A stretch of DNA of 64,000 nt, from the NCBI GenBank assembly GCA_918026815.1, contig CAKJVC010000006.1:1054001-1118000 (forward strand), given 5' to 3'. Of the stretch, positions 55,843-64,000 are shown piece after piece (the first letter of the stretch is position 1; every line of letters starts with the position of its first letter). Under the pieces are notes generated by a model. It was given only the letters and a program-made list of their open reading frames with translations, did not search any database and was not told the origin of the DNA. Made by a program: the position numbers and the translations under genes. The stretch is from Chalara sp. BL73. Lineage: Eukaryota; Ascomycota; Leotiomycetes; Helotiales.

Positions 55843-57159
55843 ATGCCCACCTCGCTCGATCAATTGAAGGCCTCTGGCACCGTAAGTCCCCTCACTTTTT
55901 CCCCCGCTGCTCCGATCACAACATCGCCACATTCGAAACAGTTACCGTTTGGTCCAGCACCGATGCTTGCTAACCATCTGCCGTGCTACAGACAGTTGTC
56001 AGCGACTCTGGTAAGCTTCATTTGTTCTGCTATCATCAATTCATCGCTAATCCGTATTTCAATAGGTGACTTCGCATGTATGCTAGCCCTACCATCTACC
56101 TTTCAACAGTCAACCATCCTAACAATTGACCAGCAATCGCCAAATACAAGCCACAAGATGCCACGACCAACCCATCCCTCATTCTCGCTGCCTCCAAGAA
56201 GCCTGAATATGCCAAGCTAATTGATACTGCGGTCGCCTACGGCAAGGACCACGGAAAGACCCTCGACGAGAAGACAGATGCCACCCTTGACCGTCTGCTG
56301 GTCGAGTTTGGAAAGGAGATCTTGAACGTTGTGCCAGGAAAGGTGTCAACTGAGGTTGATGCTAGATTCTCGTTCGACACCAAGGGATCCGTTGAAAAAG
56401 CTCTACACATCATTGCAGTAGGTACACAAGTTGACGCTATGCATAACATTTCTGACAGAGTGTAGCTCTACAAGGAGGTCGGAATCGACAAGTCCCGTAT
56501 TCTCATCAAGATCGCTTCAACATGGGAGGGTATCCAGGCTGCTCGCATCTTACAGCGTGATCACGGCATCAACGTCAACCTCACCCTCATGTTCTCCAAG
56601 GTCCAAGCCATTGCTGCAGCTGAGGCTGGAACTTTCCTCATCTCTCCATTCGTCGGCCGTATCCTTGATTGGCACAAAGCCTCAACCGGAAAGACCTACT
56701 CAAAGGAGGAAGACCCAGGAGTTGCTTCGGTCAAGGCCATTTTCGACTACTACAAGAAGTACGGATACAACACCATTGTCATGGGCGCATCATTCCGAAA
56801 CATTGGCGAGATCACCGAGTTGGCCGGCTGTGATTACCTGACTATTGCACCAAGTCTCCTCGAGGAGCTCCAGAACTCCGACGCCGCCGTTCCTAAGAAG
56901 CTCGATGCCTCTGGTGCCAAGAACCTTGATATCGAGAAGAAGTCATACATCGACAACGAGCCCGACTTCCGCTTCGATTTCAACGAGGACGGTAAGATAT
57001 ACTCTCCTAATTATGGCTCACTACGGTCGCTCCGAAGAACCCACGCTAACTTTGCTCTTAGTCATGGCTGTCGAGAAGCTACGGGAAGGTATCAGCAAAT
57101 TTGCTGCTGATGCTATCGTCTTGAAGGATATCCTGAAGAAGAAGATCGAGGCGGCATAA
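55843..57159 (+). CDS. TAL1: Transaldolase
   Basis: Six exons, 55843-55881, 55992-56010, 56066-56077, 56134-56417, 56466-56991 and 57062-57159, give 325 residues, the usual length. The introns are 110, 55, 56, 48 and 70 nt. Exons 2 and 3 are only 19 and 12 nt, and together they encode T-V-V-S-D-S-G-D-F-A. The chain starts [22 protein letters not shown] follows near 28-36, and the Schiff-base lysine is in [11 protein letters not shown], with L-T-L-M-F-S and F-V-G-R-I-L-D-W after it. It transfers a dihydroxyacetone unit from sedoheptulose-7-phosphate to glyceraldehyde-3-phosphate in the non-oxidative pentose phosphate pathway, in the cytosol. All core motifs are intact. Confidence 0.95.
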
Positions 57160-57924
57160 ATTGTCGACCATGAGAGTAGACGAGGTGAGAAACGGGAGTC
57201 TTCTGTTGATGGCGCATAAAATACAAAGACTGTGAGCTGGGCCTTTGGTTCTATAGGGAAGGAGTCAAATTGACAAATGCGATATATTCTGCTCTTCGCC
57301 ATCTTTTCCATTTTCGGTTATCGTGGCCCATGTGACTTTCTTAATTGCTACTCATCCATCACCTTCTGCTGATCTTAGAAGGCTTGTCTTGGCAGAGGAT
57401 GTAGCTATGAGAAGAGATAGGATCGATAGCCAAGTGTTACCATAGTAGTTCAGCGAAATTGACCAAGGCAGAACTTCGACCTCCTTCTCATATTGATTTA
57501 TGGGGAAGCCCAACAACATAACTGTACGGGGCAGAAATGTCTGTCTACGGTCTCTTATAACACGTGACCAAACAGAAGTCTTGCACGGTCTATATCAGCA
57601 TTTTGCTCTGCCTTCGCCCTTTCTTTAGCTTATTTATGCTATTTTTATATCAAAGGTCAAGCAACCCAAGCAATTCCTGCATCCCAAGCTAGATGTCTTA
57701 TCACATGGAAATGGCCTCCCATCATCACAGCCTGACATCAATGTGTGATGTCATAACTAAATCATCAGGATGTCAATGATGTATACGTCTTTGCTGCAAC
57801 CCCCCCAAAACGTACTACAACTCCAAAGCACTATTAGCTACTCGAGGAAATATTCTGTCGGCGCTTGAAATTTGCACGTCCTTGAAACTAGACTAAATCG
57901 AACTCTAATCCAATTGATCTCAAG
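57160..57924. other. Spacer, nothing recognised
   Basis: About 765 bases: transaldolase 3' flank and promoter of the next gene. Nothing else seen. Confidence 0.55.
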
Positions 57925-58421
57925 ATGTCTGATTCCATATTTGGCGAAGAAACCTCCACAGCCCGGTAAGCTCCCTTCTCTTTCCTCCTTGTTGCACATA
58001 TCCCTTCTCATCTCATCCTCTTAATCCCATTACTCTTCCACCACCATAACCCCTCTCTCATGCCACCAAAATTAACCAGCCCCCCTCCAGCAAAGCGCCA
58101 GGCCACGGCCCCTCGCACGCCGAGCCAGCCTACAACCTCGCCTCGACATCAGGCCTAGGCGCGTCCGCGCCCGCGGACGTCTCGAACCGGAACACGGCGC
58201 CGGACGCACGAGACAAGGTGCGCGAGGGCGCGAGCGGCGCGAAGGGCGTCCTGGCCGGGATCCACGGGGTGGACAAGGCCGCTGGGGAGGACTCCTCCGG
58301 CGGCGTGAGAACCGCGGCGGAGGGCGTCAATGAGATGCAGACGGGCCAGTTCGGCTCGGGGGCCAAGGATAGGGAGCTTGGTAGGAGCGCGCAGGCCAAT
58401 CGGGATCTCAATCGCGAGTGA
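57925..58421 (+). CDS. Small hydrophilic Ala/Gly-rich protein of unknown function
   Basis: Two exons, 57925-57965 and 58091-58421 (intron 125 nt, GTAAGC...CTCCAG), give 123 residues. The protein is rich in Ala, Gly, Asp, Ser and Arg, has no long hydrophobic stretch, and is probably disordered or weakly helical. It contains D-A-R-D-K-V-R-E-G-A-S-G-A-K-G-V-L-A-G-I-H-G, a run of amphipathic character resembling LEA-like or hydrophilin proteins in style. I do not recognise a named family. The second exon is strikingly GC-rich, with G or C at most third positions, unlike the neighbours. The short N-terminal exon M-S-D-S-I-F-G-E-E-T-S-T-A-R supports the start. An open reading frame this GC-rich appears on the opposite strand too, so expression evidence would matter. 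Confidence 0.62.
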
Positions 58422-59533
58422 GGATTTACGGGGTTGTGCTTGTTAATGCTATGTCTTTGCTGGTTTATGTCGTTTTCATGTACGTTTATTGGTCATTTTG
58501 TGTATGTTATCTGTGGCTCTAGTGACGGTCAATCAGTGTATGTGTCTTGATGATTTATGCCTATCGATATCTCAAAATGATTCGCACTCTATACTTTTTT
58601 TTACCTCTCGTCTCAAATACTTTGGTACAGGACCAAACTATCAGCAGTGGGGCCTATGTGGCGAGGGAAATTGCTGTATACTTATCGGTGAGTCTGGGTT
58701 TATTGACCTTTGAAGAGGATTTCTCCGCTGCTAATAGTTTGTGCCTGTATAAAGGATATATCAGAAGTCTAGCTACCTGGCCGAAAGATTTCTCCGTCTA
58801 CATCAGCCACATCTGCTATGTCGATGGCTTCTACAATTACAGTATTTTTACCGCGATAATTACCACTAAAGGCTCGGCATATTTATCTATATAATCACCT
58901 CATAAACCGGTGTTTAGGCTGGCCCCCACTGTTTCAACATGTCGGCTACAGAGGGTCGTCCCGGTGCCGATATCCGTGGCTTTGCATGTCTGCCAAGACC
59001 AATCTCCCCTTTTTATTGCTCGCTAAGCCTAACGCACCGCCACATCATACTTTTATTCAACGACACTTCATGATTACGAGTTCCAGTTTCTCATATGCCG
59101 AACTGAAAATTTCCGAAGAAATAGTTTGGCAACTAGATGCTGAGAGTTCAAGGAGCTCTGTGTAACTTCTTTGAAGATTATGGATTATTTGTAGATGTCG
59201 CGGCGGCGTATGGCACAGATCTCCTCGACTCGTGAACCCTGAAGCTGTGATTATGCGTCGGGGCCTGTGACAAAAATGTTACACCTCACGCCAAGAGTTG
59301 CTCTCTCACGCAGCCAAGCATGTGTGCTTTACAAGTGACGACCGAACTAGGGTACTTAGACGCCCTGTCTCGGCGGAGAACAGGTGGGCCGACTGCCTGA
59401 GTGGGATGTGATCGGAAGCGTGGAGGGGTCGCAGGGGCACAGGTGTCTTTGCTATATATCTCAGCTTCGGTGTCGAGTTGAAGCACTATTTTCGTTGACA
59501 TAGTGTCGCTGGTAAACCGTTACAGAAGCAAGC
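58422..59533. other. Spacer, nothing recognised
   Basis: About 1.1 kb between two small-protein genes. Short frames at 58489-58894 have no motifs. No repeat or RNA gene seen. Confidence 0.5.
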
Positions 59534-60612
59534 ATGTCGTTCTTAAAGAAGCTCACCAAGGAGTTCGATGATTTGATGGGTGACAAGGACAAGAAGAAGG
59601 AAGAGAAACCCGCCGACCAAGGTCACGAAACTGCCCATCGCGGTAAGGCCTTCGTGTATCCATTTCCATCTTTCAGAAGCTAACATATCCCCAAAGGCTA
59701 CGATCAACAGCAACAGCACAACTACCCACCACAACCTCAATACGGCTCACAAGGACAAGCACAATCTTACTATTCAAGTCCGCCTCCGCAACAGGGATCC
59801 CAATTTGGCGCGCCTGCCGCACCCTATGGCGCTCCTCCGCAAGGCCAATATCCCCCTCCGCAGAACCCGTACGGATCCCCTCACCCATCACAAGGCTTCA
59901 GCCCTCCACCGCCGCAAGCATCAGGGCACTTCAGCCCGCAGCCACAAGACCGGCAATTCCAGGCTCCGCCTCCGCAAAACGTGCCCTTCGCGCCCCAGCT
60001 CCCGCAAGGCTGGACTCCGCTGTGGGATCCGCAGGGCAGCAGGTGGGCGTACCTGGATGCGAACAGCAAGGTGAGCTGGAGCGTGCCGACGTACCCTTCG
60101 TACCCTGACGGGGGCGGCCACGATGGGAGCCGTGGCATCGGCGGGCATGGCGATGCCCACGGTGGTGGGTTCGGAGGCTACGATGCGCACGGAGGCGGGC
60201 ATGGCGGTGGCTATGATGCTCACGGAGGCGGGCACGGATATGGGGAGAAGGGATATGGGGATGAGCATAAAGAAAAGGATAAAAAGAAGTCGGACAAGAA
60301 CGCCATGTTGATGGGCGCTGCCGGCGGTGTTGCCGTAGGCGCTGTTGGAGGCGTCTTGCTTGCTAATGCTCTCGGTGGGTTTTGCTTCTTCCCCAAATTG
60401 CCCCTCCCGGCTAACCAGAGATAGATGACGATGATCACCACAGCGGCGGAGGGTACTATCCTCCACCGCAGGCGTCTGCTTATCCGCCGCAAGGCGATTT
60501 CCCGGACGAGACGCGTTCCGGAGGCTCCGTTAGCAGCAGCGACAAGGAGGACCTCGAGGAGGCGCGGAAGGACTATGAGGAAGCGTACGAGGAGGCCTAC
60601 GGGTCCGATTAA
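59534..60612 (+). CDS. WW-like, Gln/Pro/Gly-rich protein with glycine-zipper segment
   Basis: Three exons, 59534-59642, 59697-60374 and 60425-60612 (introns 54 and 50 nt), give 324 residues. A basic/acidic leader (M-S-F-L-K-K-L-T-K-E-F-D-D-L-M-G) is followed by a Gln/Pro/Tyr-rich low-complexity region. At about 140-165 lies a WW-type module, G-W-T-P-L-W-D-P-Q-G-S-R-W-A-Y-L-D, in which the second Trp position is less typical. Next come Gly/His-rich repeats (D-A-H-G-G-G-H-G), a Lys-rich linker and the segment A-A-G-G-V-A-V-G-A-V-G-G-V-L-L-A, a glycine zipper that may insert in membranes or oligomerise. The tail is acidic (E-E-A-R-K-D-Y-E-E-A-Y-E-E). This layout is common in uncharacterised fungal proteins. 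The function is not known. Confidence 0.83.
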
Positions 60613-62868
60613 CATCAGTTTCTCGTCTGGCACCACGACCAGACCGACTTCTGGGGCAGTAGTTTAGAGGATGTATTACGAGAGATGACTGAATGATTAT
60701 CACTTATCACTGCTTTACGCTGCCGATCCCACCAACCAATTTTTTACTTTCCCTTCCTTGCTGCCCGCTCACTAGATCACGCGATATTTCAAATCTCTGG
60801 AACCTGTGGGGTCGGGGTCCACGAGCCCCAATCCGCCGTTTAAGATCACATGATTATCTAACCCCCCTAAGCCACCGACGGGGCCCAACCCTTCCCCTCG
60901 AAGCCGTTCACATCGACGGGGCGACGGCCGGCGACAAGGGTCATTTGGAAAACGAACCCTGCGCAGCTGAAATGTTCTTTCTGAAGAAAGGTTAATCCCG
61001 CAACCCGTCAGGGCGACGAGCCCTTGGCGGCTCAAGGCTGTGGCTTGCGGGTCTTGGCCTGCAGGTTGTTTCGATGGGGGATCCACATATATATATATAC
61101 GTATTATGGTAAATGTTGAGGGTGTTAGAATGCCATTTCTGAGCGGGCGGTTAGGAAGCCCTAGAGGTTTGGGGTAAGCCGCGTCGCGCAGAGATCTCCG
61201 AGGGGGCGGAGAAGGAGACGCGGGCTATTAGGATGAGGCGGCGTCTTTGCTGCGAAGCAACATGATATAACCCCTTGAAGAAGCAGCCGGATTCCTTGTA
61301 CGAGAGCGCGCTTGTGCGGTTCCGGGCGGGCATGAGGCGTCGGGAGGAAATAAGACGGGAGGCTGGAGAATAGTTAGGTGAAGAAGCGAAGCCCTAGCGG
61401 TGAGATATATGGCTAAGGTTGGAAGGGTATTTATAATGTGTTTAAGCATACAGACATAGGGTAAATACCCAGGGTGTGGCGGATGCGGCCTGCTTTTCAT
61501 CCTAGCTTCCGCCAGGCTGCTAGCGGCGCAACTGATCCGGAAACAGGAAGGAAAAATCCCGTAAACGAAATCCATTCCCGTTAAAGAAATTGCTCGCGTC
61601 GTTGCGCGACCGCTTCACCAAGCATACCCGGGAATATCTACAAACCCTCTTGCAGCTTACCTCCACCTGCATTCAGCTCCAATACCCATCTTGGGTGATT
61701 TTTTGGCCCCCCTAAATAAATAACATTTCGCGCGCGAAACTCGAGGCTACTTAGACGTTCCGCTTCGCGGCCGGCAAAACCTTCTCGCCGCAGCGCTCGC
61801 GCCAGAGCAGGTACAGTTCCGCTACCAGCCAGCCGATCCCACTGCCCGTCCTCCTCTTCATCTTACCTTACGTCTTTAGCGTTTCCAGCGCGTCGCGCGC
61901 TTTCCGCAGGCAGGGCCTACCGGCCTCGTGTTTGAGCGGAGCACTGTTCGGAAGACGAAGAGCTGGGTAAGTGGGTGCTTCAGGCTGCTCGGTGACCATA
62001 ACGGCTGGTTCTTGTGGAAGGGCATGCGTGACGGTGGTGGCTGAGAGGGAGATTGGCTTGATTGCATAGATAGATAAAGGAGTATCGATGACGGGGAAGA
62101 TGCGGAAAGCGACTTGGAAGACCGGACCTTCATGCGATAATTTATACCCCATGAAGCATGCAGAGCATTACAGATATTATCAGCAACCATGATTCAGTCA
62201 AATTTTCGTTAAGGTGAGATTTGCATTGGGTAGAGTACCAAGGGGTTCTACATCACTAATATAAAGATTCTCTTTTTTTTTTTTTTTTTTTTTGTTCTTT
62301 CCGATGTTTAAAAATGAGAACCGGTGTAAACCTGACCACCAAAGCTCCATTCCAACAAGCAAAAATTTTCGGCATCTCGAGTTTCGGCATGGCGAAGGCT
62401 GACTGTTTTTTTACTACCGGTCTCGCCTCTTCCGGCCCCCCTGAGATTCCCTCGCTTAAATCTTGGCGGGGGTCACAAAACTGAGGGGTAGGGCATCTGC
62501 GTTACTGCATCGGTATTATGGTAGGATTTATCACGAGGCTGATCACGCGATTCGGTCATGGCCCTATCGTTCTCGCCTTTGCTCTCTTCAAATTCACAAC
62601 TAACTCTCTAGGCATACCGTCATTTCAAAAGTCACATGCACGTTCATACTTCAGTTTTACTCCAAGCAATGAAAGATAGGTATCATTCTCAGTAAGACCT
62701 ATGCAGCCTAGCTCGCCTATGCTTTTATCCGTTCATGGGTCTCAATTTCTGATGATTCAAACCCCATGCCATGCTGATGCAATGCTTTTCTTAAATCAAT
62801 AGGACGCAGAAAGGAAAGAAAGAGAGTGAAGAGGAGTCGTCAGTGATAACTATACACATGACGTGTTC
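60613..62868. other. Spacer without recognised gene
   Basis: About 2.3 kb. Open frames at 60693-60995, 61228-61575 and 61868-62190 have no recognisable motif. A T21 tract lies at 62273-62293, and a short TA run near 61088-61099. The right end is the 3' flank of the Tudor-SN gene. Confidence 0.5.
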
Positions 62869-64000
62869 TTAATCATCTCTAAGGTCACCATACTCCCACA
62901 TACCGAGATGAGCATCCGAGGCAGCAGTCTCCTTCTTCTTGAGATCTGCTAGGACATCGCTGTACGCACGCTCCCAGGGCTTCAGCTTGGTCGGGACCAT
63001 TGCGTGGCCCTCACTAACTACATCCGCATTGATAGTATCGAATGCTGTCTTCGCCTTATTAGCATCCGGATACATCAAGCTGACGTATAAGGTTCCATCC
63101 TTGGGATCCGTATAGTCAACATTTGCAACTAGGTTCTTGAACGCCGTAACTTCGGAAATGTACCGAATGGCGTCGTCGAGGTAGTCCTTGCTGGGCGGAA
63201 GCTGAAGGAAGGAGAGAATTGCATTGACAGCTTGAGGTTTTAGTTGTTGCGGAGAGAATTGTGGTTGTGAGAGAGGGCGTAGTTTAGACCAGGCGACCTT
63301 CTCACTGTTACCATAGTCAATGTAGACAATGTCGGACTCCTGGGCGGCACGGTCGTTGCCACGAACTCGAGCGCGGTACCATTGGCCATCTTCAGAGAAT
63401 TTCGCAGCTACGTAGTCGCCCGTCTTTGGTGCGCCGGAAAGTGGCTTGTTGTTGGTGGGATTAAGATGAAAAGACTTAAATTGGGACATCAGTGTCTCAA
63501 GAGCAGACGTTCCCGTGCCGACAATCTGCAGATTCAATTTGCCAGTTTCAGGATCAATGTTCGTTACCACCACATCGCGATAGTCTCGGCTGCGCTCGGT
63601 TGGCACAACTTCTTCCTTTGAGCCATTAGAGTACTCTGCCTCGGCTGCAACGTCCAACGATGGATCCCAATTTGTCCAGATATTCTTCCGAGCATCCTTG
63701 GCACGCTTTTCCGCAGCAAATAGTTCTGTGGCATTTCCAGATTTCTCCGCAGAGTATTCGTGGACCGTCGCGAGACCCTCCTCAACCAGAACTTTCGCGA
63801 AAGATTGTCCGCCAACGTAGAGCTCACCAATGAAGCCTCCAGCCTTATCAATGTCGTGTATGTTGACTTCGACGTCTCGCTGGTTTAATCTGGCATTCGC
63901 TAATTCGTGAGCCTCCTTGCCGAATGGCTCGGCTTTGTCGGTCGGGTTCCTCGCAGATTTAGGAGCTCTGATACCACCAAGGACAAGCGTGAGCTTGATG
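62869..64000 (-). CDS. SND1: Tudor-SN (SND1-type) nuclease-domain protein, 3' part
   Basis: The frame is open from the stop at 62869 to the window edge, giving about 377 C-terminal residues; the 5' part lies beyond 64000. It begins inside the fourth staphylococcal-nuclease-like domain (L-V-L-G-G-I-R-A-P-K, G-K-E-A-H-E-L-A-N-A-R-L). The Tudor domain follows: G-D-Y-V-A-A-K-F-S-E-D-G-Q-W-Y-R-A-R-V and I-V-Y-I-D-Y-G-N-S-E-K-V. The final half SN domain ends L-G-M-W-E-Y-G-D-L-R-D-D. Tudor-SN is a conserved RNA-binding protein with roles in transcription, splicing, RNA decay and stress granules. The aromatic residues that form the Tudor methyl-arginine cage appear present. No intron is seen in this part. 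Confidence 0.93.
   Translation of the reverse strand, partial: IKLTLVLGGIRAPKSARNPTDKAEPFGKEAHELANARLNQRDVEVNIHDIDKAGGFIGELYVGGQSFAKVLVEEGLATVHEYSAEKSGNATELFAAEKRAKDARKNIWTNWDPSLDVAAEAEYSNGSKEEVVPTERSRDYRDVVVTNIDPETGKLNLQIVGTGTSALETLMSQFKSFHLNPTNNKPLSGAPKTGDYVAAKFSEDGQWYRARVRGNDRAAQESDIVYIDYGNSEKVAWSKLRPLSQPQFSPQQLKPQAVNAILSFLQLPPSKDYLDDAIRYISEVTAFKNLVANVDYTDPKDGTLYVSLMYPDANKAKTAFDTINADVVSEGHAMVPTKLKPWERAYSDVLADLKKKETAASDAHLGMWEYGDLRDD

Noticed and set aside
61228..62190. Minus-strand frames of 94-115 codons between the WW-like and Tudor-SN genes
   Set aside because: Low-complexity, GC-rich translation without domain or splice support.
1..64000. Secondary-metabolite cluster, intact transposon or CRISPR array
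   Set aside because: No PKS, NRPS, terpene synthase, transposase or reverse-transcriptase motifs and no regularly spaced repeat-spacer structure were seen. The 60-base array in the ATPase is coding.

Overview
The window reads as nuclear DNA of a filamentous ascomycete (Pezizomycotina). The evidence is the many short introns (44-125 nt, usually GTRNGN...CTRAC/CTAAC...YAG), the gene families present (AA9 LPMO, asco-laccase with a DSGI tail, HET-domain proteins, a bZIP-DUF3425 regulator, a Pca1-type metal ATPase), and the AT-rich deserts littered with decayed genes. A leotiomycete is a plausible guess, but nothing seen here proves it.

Layout. 0-0.65 kb: a small conserved fungal protein in three exons. 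1.4-2.4 kb: a decayed DUF3500 gene. 4.2-16.4 kb: three secreted plant-polymer enzymes, an AA9 LPMO (-), a four-exon laccase (+) and a PL11 rhamnogalacturonan lyase (-), separated by AT-rich DNA in which I find no gene. 18.5-25.1 kb: relics of a membrane protein and of a flavin monooxygenase flank an intact DUF7703 membrane protein. 25.4-29.7 kb: two HET-domain genes, head to head, 201 bp apart. 31.8-33.5 kb: a secreted type-B carboxylesterase. 33.5-37.8 kb: more gene-poor DNA with a dispersed repeat. 37.8-41.5 kb: a Pca1-like P1B ATPase whose N-terminus carries an amplified C-K-x-x-C-C repeat. 41.7-46.1 kb: SDR, bZIP-DUF3425 factor and MDR alcohol dehydrogenase. From 46.6 kb on most genes are housekeeping: DOA1 and STRAP (two WD40 genes, head to head), an alpha/beta-hydrolase relic, transaldolase (with 19- and 12-nt exons), a small hydrophilic protein, a WW-like protein with a glycine-zipper segment, and the 3' part of the Tudor-SN gene at the right edge.

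How it fits together. The left two thirds is accessory: wall-degrading enzymes, HET genes, metal detoxification, small redox genes and many relics. The right third is a denser conserved block. LPMO, laccase, PL11 and esterase would act outside the cell on plant polymers. The ATPase would protect the cell from metal ions. The SDR/bZIP/ADH trio could be one small catabolic or biosynthetic unit, since the bZIP and ADH share a promoter. Gene models were built by hand from splice signals and frame continuity, and every joined CDS has a length divisible by three and a terminal stop. No database search was possible, so family names rest on motif recognition.
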